This document shows, in pieces, positions 19,650 through 30,385 of a stretch of 64,000 nt of DNA (positions within the stretch are counted from its first letter, which is position 1; each line of letters opens with the position of its first letter). The DNA is from Anastatus disparis (taxonomy: Eukaryota > Arthropoda > Insecta > Hymenoptera > Eupelmidae), in contig JAFFSR010000395.1 of assembly GCA_017163975.1 (NCBI GenBank), positions 1,310,001-1,374,000 of the forward strand. The letters are read 5' to 3'. The notes under the pieces were generated by a model. That model had not been told where the DNA came from and ran no database searches. It saw nothing but the letters and a program-made list of their open reading frames with translations. The position numbers and the translations under genes were made by a program.

Positions 19650-21230
19650 AAGCAGTATTAAAATAAAAAAATAAAATCTTTAAGAGTAAATGATGCGGGT
19701 AATATAACTAACCTGTAATTACAATTTTAATGATGCAATTGCATTTCTTATATTAAAATTAGTATAATTTCTAAAAATCAGCTTTCTAGGATCAATAGAT
19801 CAAGAATCGATACATGATCGATTATCTATTGATCTAATAAAGATATCAAGGTGGTTTTTGGTAGATATGTTATTTGAACAGCAAAAAATCGAATGGCGTC
19901 ATAAAATTTTTTAATTTTTCAAAATTCGTGAATTTTAAAATTTATAATTTGTGTATGAATCATCAGATAAGATAAGGATGATCGTATGCTTTTAGTACAG
20001 TGTATGATGACTAATGCCGTAATTACAATTTTTAAAATCGATCAATTTTTAATATAAATGATTTCTTATGATGCCATTTGATTTATTATGTTCAGATTAG
20101 TATATGTTCAAAAATCAGCTTTCTAGGATCAATAGATCAAGAATCGATACATGATCGATTATCTATTGATCTAATAAAGATATCAAGATGATTTTTGGTA
20201 CATATGTTATTTGAATAGCAAAAAATCGAATGGCGTCATAAAATTTTTTATTTTTCCAAAATTCGTGAATTTTAAAATTTGTAATTTGTGTATGAATCAT
20301 CAGATAAGATAAGGATGTTCGTATGCTTTTAGTACAGTGTATGATGACTAATACCGTAATTACAATTTTTAAAATCGATCAATTTTTAATATAAATGGTT
20401 TCTTATGATGCCATTTGATTTATTATGTTCAGATTAGTATATGTTCAAAAAATCAGCTTTCTAGGATCAATAGATCAAGAATCGATACATGATCGATTAT
20501 CTATTGATCTAATAAAGGTATCAAGATGATTTTTGGTACATATGTTATTTGAACAGCAAAAAATCGAATGGTATCATAAAATTTTTTAATTTTCCAAAAT
20601 TCGTGAATTTTAAAAGTTGTAATTTGTGTATGAATCATCAGATAAGATAAGGATGTTCGTGTGCTTTTAGTACAGTGTATGATGACTAATACCGTAATTA
20701 CAATTTTTAAAATCGATCAATTTTTAATATAATTGATTTCTTATGATGCTATTTGATTTCTTATGTTCAGATTAGTATTTGTTCAAAAAATCAGCTTTCT
20801 AGGATCAATAAATCAATAATCGATACATGATCGATTATCTATTGATCTAATAAAAATATCAAGGTGATTTTTGGTACATATGTTATTTGAATAGGAAAAA
20901 ATCGAATGGCATCGTAAATTTTTTTATTTTTCCAAAATTCGTGAATTTTAAAATTTGTAATTTGTGTATGATTCATCAGATAAGATAAGGATGTTCGTGT
21001 GCTTTCAGTAGCATGTATGATGACTTATACCGTAATTACAATTTTTAAAATCAATCAATTTTTAATATAATTGATTTATTAGAATGCCATTTGATTTCTT
21101 ATGTTCAGATTATTATATGTTCAAAAAAATCAGCTTTCTAGGATCAATAGATCAAGAATCGATACATGATCGATTATCTATTGATCTAATAAAAATATCA
21201 AGGTGATTTTTGATACATATTCCTATCCTT
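19650..21230. repeat. Five ~338-bp tandem repeats with internal palindrome, P1
   Basis: The word AGCTTTCTAGGATCAATA (last A variable) recurs at 19780, 20117, 20455, 20793 and 21132, giving a period of 337-339 bp. Each copy includes an imperfect palindrome of about 45 bp: GATCAATAGATC...ATCGAT...ATGATCGAT...ATCTATTGATC. Copies differ by scattered point changes. There is no coding potential. The array sits between PolB's 5' end and the right terminal repeat, a place where a replication or packaging element might be expected, but the function is unknown. Confidence 0.85.
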
Positions 21231-21450
21231 GAAGATGATACCAAAATGCAGACTTATCTTTTATCCACATGCGGATTTCAACTCTGCAATTTTTACGAGA
21301 ATTTTAAATGTATTTTTTTAATTTCCCATAGACTAACCACAGCTGCATTGTAACAATATTGTCTTAAAAGTGCTGATGTAGATGTTTTATAGAATCATGA
21401 CGGCCTATTGCAGCTGTGTATTTTTGTTTTGATTTTTAGCAGAAAACTAC

Positions 21451-21479
21451 ACGTGTGAAAGAAACTTTCTTTCACACGT
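21451..21479. repeat. Perfect hairpin palindrome of 29 bp in P1
   Basis: Arms ACGTGTGAAAGAAA and TTTCTTTCACACGT separated by one C. It lies about 70 bp upstream of the plus-strand gene at 21547, so it could be an operator or an RNA hairpin in its leader. Confidence 0.7.
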
Positions 21480-21546
21480 CAAATTTTGATGTTATTAGAT
21501 CATCGGTATATGATTAAGATAGGAGGATGACACTAAGATCAAGACA

Positions 21547-22017
21547 ATGATTTTAGTGTTCAAGATGTTGCCGGACGATAAAGAGCCTCGCGAGGTTGAT
21601 GGAGAGGACCCTAATCCTCTCCCCGCGCTAGAGCCGGCAACTGTACCGCGGGAACCGATCGGGTACATACATCTTGTGATGATCCGACGGATGCGGATGT
21701 ACCCGCAATTCCGCAATTTTGACTTCTCCGGTTTCGGCGATAATACGCTGGTGGTCCTCCTATTATGGGCGGACCACTGGCGTTTTTATTCCTATGAACA
21801 CCCGGTGGTGTTGGACGATTTTTGTCGGCGGCGAAGCCGTGAGCCAAGCTCACTGGAGTGGCGTCCACGGCCATTTATTAACGTCGCGCTAAACACCGCC
21901 GTTACCTCGGACCCGGTGTATCAAGAAATATTCTTGACAGCAACACACTGGGCGAGGATGTTTTGTTGTCGGTATAAAGTGGCCGTGCGACTTCGCCGTC
22001 GACGGTTTGAATATTAA
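21547..22017 (+). CDS. Plus-strand cargo gene of P1, unknown protein
   Basis: A 156-residue frame, notably GC-rich compared with its AT-rich surroundings. It begins MILVFKMLPDDKEPREVDGE; a start at the second Met is also possible. Visible segments: PREPIGYIHLVMIRRMRMYP, DNTLVVLLLWADHWRFYSYE and a basic end (RYKVAVRLRRRRFEY). It is the only P1 gene on the plus strand and faces the right terminal repeat. An A-rich stretch (22067-22089) follows, and a GTAAGT donor-like site lies at about 22199, so the transcript might be spliced downstream. I do not recognise the family. Composition suggests acquisition from a different source. Confidence 0.5.
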   Translation: MILVFKMLPDDKEPREVDGEDPNPLPALEPATVPREPIGYIHLVMIRRMRMYPQFRNFDFSGFGDNTLVVLLLWADHWRFYSYEHPVVLDDFCRRRSREPSSLEWRPRPFINVALNTAVTSDPVYQEIFLTATHWARMFCCRYKVAVRLRRRRFEY

Positions 22018-22236
22018 ATTTGTGTGTCAGTGTAAAAAACTGTGTTGTGTAAAGTGAAAAACAGTGAAACTCAAAAAAAAAAAAAAAAAAACAGTGGTTA
22101 AAAATAAAAAAGTGTTTTAAAAAACTAATAGAGTGCAAAAACTCATGGAAGTGCAAGGCGTCCAAAAAACTGTTGATGCTGATGAAAAAAAAAAAATGGT
22201 AAGTACCTTTTTTTTTTAAATTTATAAATTTTTAAA

Positions 22237-22239
<3 letters not shown>

Positions 22240-22298
<59 letters not shown>
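22240..22298. repeat. (GT)n microsatellite in P1
   Basis: About 29 GT units just inside the right terminal repeat of P1, preceding a diverged inverted copy of the terminal sequence (22310-22360) that can fold back onto the terminus. Confidence 0.9.
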
Positions 22299-22301
<3 letters not shown>

Positions 22302-22309
22302 AAAATCAG

Positions 22310-22498
22310 GGTACCACTATGGAGTGTCAACAAACTCCTCCGACCCTTCCGCACATGACATCATAATAATATATATATATATATTACGGTGTCATAGTGG
22401 GTCATCCCGCTCCTGATGTCGCTCGGAGGTCATTCACCTCTGCGGAGGGTCAGGAGTGGGGGTTTGTTGTGACGCGCCATAGTGGTACCTATACTACT
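22310..22498 (-). repeat. Right terminal inverted repeat of P1 with internal foldback
   Basis: 22380-22498 is the exact inverse of 4760-4878. In addition, 22310-22360 (GGTACCACTATGGAGTGTCA, CCGACCCTTCCG) is a diverged copy of the same terminus in the opposite direction. The right end alone could therefore form a hairpin around the TA run at 22368-22384. The left end lacks this extra copy. Confidence 0.85.
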
Positions 22499-22504
22499 CG
22501 CATC

Positions 22505-24125
22505 GAAACTATAACTCGCAAAATCCTCATTTTCTTTGAAGTTATTACTTAAAGATTTCGTGCGCTTTCGTTATAGCTGTGTAGAAATCGCAGAGTTGGA
22601 TAGACCGGGAAGCAGTCGAGCAGCTAGAGTTCCAGAAGGAGTTTGTTGCCTTGATCCGTCAACCAACTTATTTTCCGCAGCCGGCGCCGACCAGTTGCTT
22701 CGTGCACAGAGAAAGAGAGAGAGAGATATACGACCTGAGGCCATCACCGCCATCCTTGACCAAATTCATCGCCATCGCCGATCAGATTATTGTGTCAACG
22801 AGAACTTCTACACCGGTGAGTGGACTGTAGTCCAAATCGATAAATATTTCTTTTTTAAACTAGCGGCTCTCGCTGACTAGGTGTAAATTAAGTGCGGGCG
22901 TAAAAATTTAAATTCAAAGTGATTGTGACAACGTGGTTAGTGCAATTTAAAATTTTTTTTGTGGTAGCGAAACGAAAAATAAAGTGCGAAAAATTGATTG
23001 CAAAGATAAAATTGTAGTTGATAAAGGGAAATTAAAATTAGACCACGTGTTCAACGATTTCGTTGACCGGGTAAATTCGTTGTAATTTAATTATACTAAA
23101 TAAGAATTAAAAATAAGTTACGATTGATTGACCGGAATAATAATAATAAAATTTGAGATCGGTGGATATCGTGGTGTGTGTGACGTAATACAGTTCATGA
23201 CGTGGGCCTTAGCAGCCATTTTGTAAATCAAAATTTCTTGGATATTCTGCATTGACTATTAAATTAAATTAACTGAAAATTAATTTGTAAACCTGAAGAG
23301 ATAGTAATTAAATATTAAATTTTCTTTCTTTAAGTATATTAAATTTCGAGAGTGCGGGAGTGAAATCCGACCACGTGTCTAACGATTCCGTTGACCGGGT
23401 AATTTAAATTAAATTAAATAAAAAACATTAAATTGGTATTTTGCACGAAAGTAAAACGAATTATTAGTTTTTTTCTTATTTTTGACCGGTGATTAAACAA
23501 ATTGGTAGACACGTGGGATTAGAGTGTGAGAGAGAGAGAGAGAGAGAGATAAGTGCGCGGGCTCTGGGTAGCCATATTGTTGAACGAAGGAAGAGCGAGG
23601 CCGCTTAAGTCGACCAGACCGTAAAACTAAATTTTTTTTTATTGCTACGATTAGAACATTAGTTTATTATTTCAATAAAGCGAATTAAGTTAAATTTATA
23701 AATTTATATTGACCGGGATTTATGGGTGATGAGTGTGCGCGAGTAGTAGATTTAATAAATTTAATAGAAAGAAAATAAAATTCATAGACCGAGCGTTAAT
23801 AAATTTAAAATTATTTTTTGTTGAATAAATTTTTTCAAGTGTTATAAAGTGAACCAGTAATATTAAAATTTTTTTGTTTGTGTGTAATACCTCTCCCAAC
23901 TTCAACTTAATAAATTTTGACACCAGAGGTCGCCCACCTCCCAGCCAAGACAGCCCGAGATTCATGCTGCCGACGAGTAAGCCGGAGGCCTGTCTGGCGC
24001 TCTTAATAAATTAAAGATTCTTTCTTTTCGACAGGCCGAACTTTGCATGCGGGGACGGGCAAAGTTATATTCACTTATTTAATAATTTGTTTATTGAAAT
24101 TTAAATATAACTAAATTCTCACATC

Positions 24126-24183
<58 letters not shown>

Positions 24184-24200
24184 CATTTAGAGGGTAGATA
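22505..24200. mobile_element. Right part of the unidentified insert in P2
   Basis: Continuation of 3791-4753 after the P1 target duplication. It contains a direct repeat GACCACGTGT(T/C)(C/T)AACGATT(T/C)CGTTGACCGGGTAA at about 23041 and 23368 and several further GACCGG words. It also holds a hairpin GGCCTGTC...GACAGGCC (about 23987-24045) and a GC-rich stretch at 22600-22830 with open frames in two registers and a GTGAGT donor-like site at about 22814. None of the frames shows a known domain. The repeat-rich, low-coding character fits an LTR or leader of a retroelement. The exact end before P2 resumes (TA run at 24127-24180) is unclear. Confidence 0.35.
24127..24180. repeat. (TA)n microsatellite at the insert/P2 junction
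   Basis: About 27 TA units. P2 coding sequence (protease) begins within 320 bp to the right, so this is close to the boundary of the inserted DNA. Confidence 0.9.
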
Positions 24201-24497
24201 AGATGTTACTATGAATAGGTAGGATTGGTAGGATGGGTGGGGGAAATAGAGGTAAGTAAATAATTACAAACATATTTTTATGCACACTAAAGTAAATTTA
24301 TTCAAATATGAATTCCAAAATTGACAATGATTATACTTAAATCTAAAACGCACCCAATTAATTACAATATTCAAAGTAAAATTATAAATATTACTATAAG
24401 TATCTTAATCTAGAAGTACATGTTTGATTACCATAGCCTGTTTACATCTTCTATGTTTAATTTTATTAAAAATTGTTTTATAAAAATTTTCAGCTAT

Positions 24498-24870
24498 TCA
24501 ATCGTTTTTTTTCGTGTTATTTGAAAAGAAGCTACAAAACTCGCGTAAACTAGTACCGCGACACATATGATATAAAAACATAATAGTATATTGACCACAA
24601 CACGTTGAATCAATGCTTTGCAGTTTCTTGGTATTCCATCGAAAATTTTTACAGTTTCTTCTGAGTCTTTCAAGATGATATTTTGACATAGGTGAGAATC
24701 CATAACTATCGAAATACGTTCCGTATCCATTTTTATCAATGTACATAGCCACCCAATGCGCACCAGGTCTTGTATGATCATCAGTATTACACACTACAGC
24801 AATCGGTGGTATCATTACACTCGGAATTCGATCTGCTGCGTATAGGCCAATTGTTTTGGCTTTCAGCCCT
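24498..24870 (-). pseudogene. P2 adenain-like protease, broken
   Basis: Matches the P1 protease: AADRIPSVMIPPIAVVCN, catalytic His in GAHWVAMYIDKNGYG, acidic YFDSYGFSPM, RLRRNCKNFRWN and catalytic Cys in CCGQYTIMFLYH. The frame upstream of about 24815 is joined to the preceding gene in a different register, and the end (SNNTKKND) is shorter than in P1, without the HADDNFSG tail. All three catalytic positions remain, but the missing start and truncated tail argue that it is dead. Confidence 0.72.
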
Positions 24871-25623
24871 TCCAGGGCCCTTCTTATTTGATGGGTATTG
24901 ATTTGTATTATTTTCTTGTGTTAAACTACAACCCTCATCACTACTTGCATACTTTATGGTCTTATTATCGTCGTCGTCGTCGTCGTCATCGTCTACTTCA
25001 TCGACTCCTGTAAAAGCAACAGGGGTTGATCTAAATCTCACAATACTATTTTTCTTGTAGGCAAGTTTTTGAAGAGAGTCGTAGAATAGTTCGCTACTTT
25101 TTTTTGATAAGTCTTGTTGGGATTCTTGAGGTAGTAGTGAATAATGCCACTCTCTTAATAGATGTGATCTCTGCATTGCACAATACTCTCTTTTATAGAG
25201 GCTTTCTTGGCAGGCGTGAAAGCAGCATACTTTCTGAGAAGAGAACTGTCTTTGTTAGTCGGTAAAACCCGTGGTAGTGTAATCTTCTATGTTTATAACG
25301 TTGCGAGCCATAACAGATTCAATATGTCGAGCCTTTTCAACACCTCTTACATAAATTCTTGTAGCGTTCCTCGCTATATTATAAAAATGATAGCGTAATT
25401 TGCGTATAATAACATCCCCATCGAACCACTATAAACCGTGAAGATGCGATGACGCGTAATCGTCACTATTTTACATATCTTCCGGTAAATTATCGAGTTT
25501 GTAAGGTGGTGCTATTATCCAATGACGAATGATTTGTTTTTGTAGAGAAACTACTGCCACTTCCTTGGGTAAAAATTTATTATTTTTATCTCTTAAGCCT
25601 TGAATATCTATTACGTAATCCAT
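24871..25623 (-). pseudogene. P2 copy of the KE/HHGL protein, broken
   Basis: It starts MDYVIDIQGLRDKNNKFLPK and continues EVAVVSLQKQIIRHWIIAPP, clearly parallel to P1 7064-7576. Stops interrupt it (after LDNLPEDM and after the LHGL motif). A later segment keeps IYVRG, the cysteine/histidine end and YCAMQRSHLLREWHYSLL. An extra acidic segment (a run of nine Asp encoded near 24972-25000) follows in the last open frame and has no P1 counterpart. Confidence 0.65.
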
Positions 25624-25739
25624 TGTGGCGAGAACGTGAGTTCGTGTGTGCTACTGGTGAGAGTGACAAGCAACTGAAGCAGTAGGGAATGAACCAAATA
25701 ATATTATAATGTTTCTCCCACCATTTTTCTCTCCTCACC

Positions 25740-27079
25740 TTAGGCATTGGAATCCGTAATAATTTGTCTGTTTGAATCGATTTCTAGTACGTTATCAAAT
25801 TTTGCATAAATGATACAATTAATTGTCTCCGTAAGAGCCTGCTCAAAGCGAACTTCAACGCGTAGAGCACCCGAACGAATGAGATTCCAATAAGATGAAA
25901 GATGAGCCAACAAATCAGGCGTCAAGTCAAATGCAAAGAGACAGTAGCCTTGTGAATAACTGCTCCGGCTGACATCGATACCCTCGTTCAGAAAATATAT
26001 ACCAGTACCGGAGAATAGCGTGTGATAAGCGTCTACATAGAGTTTATTATTTCCCGTGAATTTTGGCTGTAGAGGTTTGCTTGGTATTTGTAGACCATCG
26101 ACGTAAAGAGAGAGAAAATTGATGGAATAATGTTGGAAGTTGAAAGGATTCAATTGCCGATTACCGTTGAAGGCTCGATTACTCACAAAACCTATGATAA
26201 TTCTTTTTGGCAACTGACCCAATATAACATTATCAAGAGTATCTCCTAAAATTCCACTATGTAGAGTGAATGATTTAACTTCCACCTTGTTATTGGATAT
26301 TTTGCAGTAGTCTTGGCCAAAGCATTTGCATAAGCTAATAGTACAGCTGGACTTATTTTTGCTCGTCGGACAATTAGCGTCGCTTCTCTGATGCGCACTG
26401 AAAATTTTCCGTCATCGGTGAGATCCATTAAGCAAAATGCGTCCTTACTACGAACAAGCCTCACACGCATCTCAACACCGTTTACCAAAAATTTACCTTG
26501 ATTAAATACATCGCAATGAAGGTGGCCAATCATATCGACAACTTTGCCGCCACCTGTAAAGTATTGACGATTCCGAGAGCCAACGTTGGCCCCAGCTATT
26601 CCCGTAGAAATTGCTGGTGACGCCTCCATGCATCCTGCTGTGTCCGCATACCATAGTGCGGAGGTTAGGTGTGATGTTAAAGCAGGAGGAGCGTAATTTA
26701 AGAGCGTCTCTATGTAAGCTCTGTAAGGATAAGCGTTGTTTGGGGGTGAAACTAGCTTTGAATTGAAAAAGATGTCCGTTTGCTCAAACAACGAATGTAA
26801 AAAATTGTTAATAGGAGCAACTTTTGCATTCTCGGCGTCGAACCCCAACGGGTAAAATTTCCACGCTTACTTGTAACATTGTATGCGCTAGATCGATGTA
26901 ATGGTCGGTTGAACTAGGAACAAAAATTCTAAAGGTCAATCGCTTTCATTGCTGAGAGATGATACAGGTTTGTAGCAGAGAAAAGAACTGCTTTCAATCG
27001 ATGTTTGCGTCGGAGGAAGAGTAAATATATCCAGTTCGCTCTTCATACCTTCACCACTGTACGCGTGTAGGAAAGCCAT
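25740..27079 (-). pseudogene. P2 major capsid protein, broken
   Basis: It begins MAFLHAYSGEGMKSELDIFT at 27079, as in P1. A stop follows SSLSNESD, the frame is disturbed until about 26848, then INNFLHSLFEQTDIFFN, NNAYPYRAYIETLLNYAPPA and MIGHLHCDVFNQGKFLVNG are open. A second shift at 26246-26285 leads into SGILGDTLDNVILGQLPKRI and the end LEIDSNRQIITDSNA. At least three disruptions mean no full capsid protein can be read from this copy. Confidence 0.8.
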
Positions 27080-27091
27080 TTTTTAAATGAT

Positions 27092-27616
27092 TTATTTAGG
27101 TCCAAAAATGTCGGATACGCTTCTCAATACTTTCTTCTTACGTCTCAATGTTTTCTTTTTCTTACCTATACTACGCTTATTTGTCTTTCTCTTTGTTTTC
27201 TTTCTTTTCCTGATCGATGCGTTGTTCACGGGAACACGAGCTCGTGTTGACTGTCGTTTGCGCTTAGCGGTAACAGCCTTATATCCACTACCTTTCATAA
27301 TATCAGAAATTTTATTCGCAGCTTTTCTTTTTAAATTTCGTGCCGACTCTCGAACACGACTGTTGACAGACTCTTTAAAATTTGCTCTTTTGTTCGTTAC
27401 GTCGTCTAACACGTTCAAACCTGTTCGGGCAGCTGCTTTACCTACTGCTTTGGCCCCACTGGCAAGATACGGCACAATCTTTCTAAATAATCCGCCGAGA
27501 AAGCTCCCAATACCAGATCCTCTTTGAAACGTGGAGCCTGAGTCAACGTTTTTAATACCACCACCACCAGCTTGCTCGTCGTAATAATGAATATAATAAC
27601 TTATATTGCTATGCAA
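27092..27616 (-). CDS. P2 basic core protein, pX-like, still open
   Basis: A 174-residue frame with GGGGIKNVDSG, GIGSFLGGLFRKIVPYLASG, AKAVGKAAARTGLNVLDDV and a long Lys/Arg tail (RKRKKTKRKTNKRSIGKKKK). It aligns with P1 9010-9552 in order and spacing. It is one of only three or four P2 genes without an obvious break. The annotated start (MHSNISYY) directly follows the penton-like stop. Confidence 0.68.
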   Translation of the reverse strand: MHSNISYYIHYYDEQAGGGGIKNVDSGSTFQRGSGIGSFLGGLFRKIVPYLASGAKAVGKAAARTGLNVLDDVTNKRANFKESVNSRVRESARNLKRKAANKISDIMKGSGYKAVTAKRKRQSTRARVPVNNASIRKRKKTKRKTNKRSIGKKKKTLRRKKKVLRSVSDIFGPK

Positions 27617-28424
27617 TTAACGACTACGCTTGAAATGAAGCGTAACCGTCAGCGTTCCATACTCAAATGGTATTTTACGTCCATGTTGATATCTTATATC
27701 GATAACAATATTTCGAAAGGTATGATGTAGTAGAGGAATGTATTGAATCGGTGCAAAGTTTTTGACGACAATTGATCTGAATTTGTACTTTGAATTTTCC
27801 AGGGCCACGATGCGTAAAAGTGCTGTTTCCGTATCACCGACTGCATAAGGTTCGCATATGTCTGTGTAAACGTAAAGCTGATCAGGTATTGCCCGAGCTA
27901 AACTAGCTGGTCTATTGCCCACATTTGTACTTGTCCCTGAGTTGGAAGTGACAAAAGTTCCTGTTTCTCTATGAACAATGTCTTCAAAACCGAAAATTTG
28001 ACGAATTTTTTCGTTGAAAGTCGTGTAATGCGGCTCTTCGCAATCACAAATCCGTTTTAATGCGTAATAACCTTTCTGAAACTCAGTCGGTTCAAGCTTT
28101 TGATGAACACGCGCCACGTGTACATTATTTATCTCTTTCGCAAGCTATTCGATACAAGTGTATATGCTGTGAGGAAAATTACAAAATCCGTTATTATTCG
28201 GAACTTTGGGTTTGGCGCTTCCTAATTTGAAAGTATGATAAGCTTCAGGTTCATGAATATGCATAATAGTACAGGGTACATGTATTTCAGCAAGACCAAC
28301 CGGCCAGTTACCAATTAATCTAATTTCTCGACATAAATAAGTGGTAAAACGGTAAATAAGTAGTCGTATTGTCAGGAAAATAACGCATGCTACTGTAATA
28401 CTAAATAAAAATCATCAAGAATAT
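27617..28424 (-). pseudogene. P2 penton-like protein, broken N-terminal half
   Basis: The last 166 residues are open (VHQKLEPTEFQKGYYALKRI to PFEYGTLTVTLHFKRSR) and match P1, including CEPYAVGDTETALLRIVALE and IQYIPLLHHTFRNIVIDIRY. Upstream, remnants of the SMRYFPDNTTT start occur with several stops and shifts between 28130 and 28424. Confidence 0.72.
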
Positions 28425-28453
28425 CCATTTTTTTTTTTTTATTTTCAAACTCT

Positions 28454-29560
28454 TCAAACTTCTGATGCTTTTATCCAAGAATAAAATTTATCAGGATATC
28501 CATCCCACTTTACAAATAACTGTTTTTTATTGCCGCTTCCTCTGGTCCGAAGGACGCGTTCAATCTTAAATTTTTTATCTTCCAACAGACGCTGGGATCC
28601 TACAGGAGCCAATTCTTCTGTATAGAAAAATCCGTCTATCTCCTCTCCTTGTAAATCTTGTAACTCGTAGGTATAAAGATTTTGCCTGATAGAAAAGCGT
28701 TTGACTTTAAATACTTCCTCACTATAATTCTTCTCGAACCCTTTCGCAAAGGTTCCTTTAGAACGACTGATCCTTACGTAGTCACCAACCTTGTATTTAC
28801 GGACTTTTATTTGTCTTTGATTTTTTCGTTATTGCAGAGCGCGCCTCTGTAGATTCGCTCATGCCTCAGCTGTAATATACAAATTAACCTCTGAAGGTCT
28901 TATTTTTATACTTGAATGTACTGTATTGTTGTAGGCGTAAACTATCTTTTGTATTACATCAATGTACCTATGCGTATTGCGATGTGTGAAATATCTCCAA
29001 ACACGTTCTTTAAGAGTACGATTAAGACGTTCCACCACTGCTGCCTTAATGTCCGGATTTCTTGCCACTCTAAACTGTATGTCATATTTTTTAAGAGTAT
29101 TATGTAAACCTGCCCCAACAAATTCTTTTCCTTTGTCAGTTCGTGAGTAAACAGGTGTACGTCCATTAGCTCGTTTAAGAATCTTCTTGAATGCAGCTGA
29201 CACAGTATGGGCTGTTTTATCCCGCCGTGGTTCTACCCATGCGTACTTACTGAGCACGTCAATGACCACTAGCAAGTATGAATAACCATTATTTTCTTTT
29301 TTTAAACTTGTTAGCTGACACAAATCTGCCTCCCAAACGTCATCTACGTTAGTTACGTTATAGTGTAGTCTAGGAAATTTTTTCCGTTTAGGGCGGTGAA
29401 GAGTGTAAGCATCTTGATTATTCTACCACTCGTGTATTCGTTTTTGCTCTTTTTCTTTGTTTATCAATGATTTACCCTTTATATTTACACGTAATAAATT
29501 TCGCGTTCCTGCATAACCTGCTTCGTGCGAAGGGTCATAATACTGATTTTCCAAGGACAT
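28454..29560 (-). pseudogene. P2 integrase with chromodomain, broken
   Basis: It starts MSLENQYYDPSHEAGYAGTR at 29560, where P1 has PEAYAGANKII. An in-frame TAG (about 29426) replaces the Leu of the P1 motif DWLESQDVY. The catalytic core is open at 29323-28859 and upstream in frame (DDVWEADL, SRTDKGKEFVG, AAVVERLNRTLKER: all three acidic residues kept). A frame change near 28800-28860 leads into YKVGDYVRISRSKG and a chromodomain ending KWDGYPDKFYSWIKASEV. Confidence 0.8.
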
Positions 29561-29567
29561 TCTCCCT

Positions 29568-30352
29568 TCAAAGGTTGGCTTTCAACCACTTTTTCTTAGC
29601 AGCATGTCTCGTTACGGGTGGTGTAAATACTGGTGGTAACATTTTTCGTTTCGCAGTATTTAAAGGAGACGTTAGTCTATTAGCAATTTTTAGAATTTCC
29701 ATGTTTCCAATCAGATTATTAGGTGTTTCCGAACTTCCGATAAACTTTGCAAATTCAAATCTACCAATAGGCACTTCGTCATCCTCCTCTATCCTTTTCT
29801 TTTTCTTTTACAAAACATCATTAAGTAATTCTACTATGTTAGATCGTGGTATAAGTTTACCATCTACGATAACACTTCCAGTACTATCCCATCTTAATCG
29901 ATCTGGCTCAAAAGTACACCAATGTTTTAGTAAAAGTTGGGCTTTCCTAGCATAAATTTTAGGTACGTTATCAAGTATTTTTTCTTCTGTTAAAAGTGCC
30001 AATGTAGCTTCGATTTCATCAATATCTCGACTAATTTCACCATCATCCATACGTTCATTATCTTTGAAAAATAAATAACGCCTCAAAACTTGCAAAAATT
30101 TTTACACTTTTCTCGCTCGCTGCTAAGACTTTTAGAATTAATGATTTTGTACATTTCTGAATCAAGCCGTGTTAAGTTATCACCAGGTGTCTGTATGGTT
30201 TTTTCAGCATTTTCACTTGTGTTATCTGTTGTAGAAATAGTTGTAGATACAGCTCCTCCCTGGTGCTGCTGCTGGTGCTGCTGGTGCGAAAAACCTTGTA
30301 TTTGTTCCAGAGTTTTTTCAGGGACAATGACCATTTTTCGAGCGCGTTCCAT
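29568..30352 (-). pseudogene. P2 minor protein, counterpart of P1 11913-12728
   Basis: It begins MERARKMVIVPEKTLEQIQG, then a Gln/His-rich stretch, TIQTPGDNLTRLDSEMYKII (as P1 TPGTAVSRLDAEM) and, after a frame change near 30090, DRLRWDSTGSVIVDGKLIPR and SNIVELLNDVL. An in-frame TAA at about 29808-29810 precedes KKKKRIEEDDEVPIGRFEFA and a basic end. The next gene on the strand is the integrase; no phospholipase-like gene lies between. Confidence 0.65.
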
Positions 30353-30385
30353 GACTTTTATTCTTTTTTTCACTTTGAAAGAAAA

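Larger units (their letters stand above)
4760..22498 (-). mobile_element. Inner Polinton/Maverick element (P1), nearly complete
   Basis: This 17.7-kb element has perfect 119-bp inverted ends (4760-4878 and 22380-22498), termini 5'-AG...CT-3' and the duplication CGCATC. Minus-strand genes in order from right to left: spliced PolB, a small WNYASRAARRGEW protein, packaging ATPase, ICEC-type protein, Asp-rich minor protein, PLA2-like protein, integrase with chromodomain, penton-like protein, pX-like basic protein, major capsid, KE/HHGL protein, adenain-like protease and a left-end gene. One gene (21547-22017) lies on the plus strand. The set matches adintovirus-type Polintons, thought able to form virions. 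Several genes have single frame breaks. Confidence 0.93.

Noticed and set aside
19650..21230. CRISPR-like array
   Set aside because: The repeats are 338 bp with no short unique spacers, and the genome is eukaryotic.
4760..22498. Integrated bracovirus or nudivirus genes
   Set aside because: The gene set (integrase, protein-primed PolB, FtsK-type ATPase, adenain-like protease, jelly-roll capsids) is that of Polintons; no nudivirus core gene was seen.
22536..22880. Plus-strand 114-residue frame right of P1
   Set aside because: Two overlapping registers are equally open, no domain is visible and it lies in repeat-like DNA; kept only as part of the unidentified insert.
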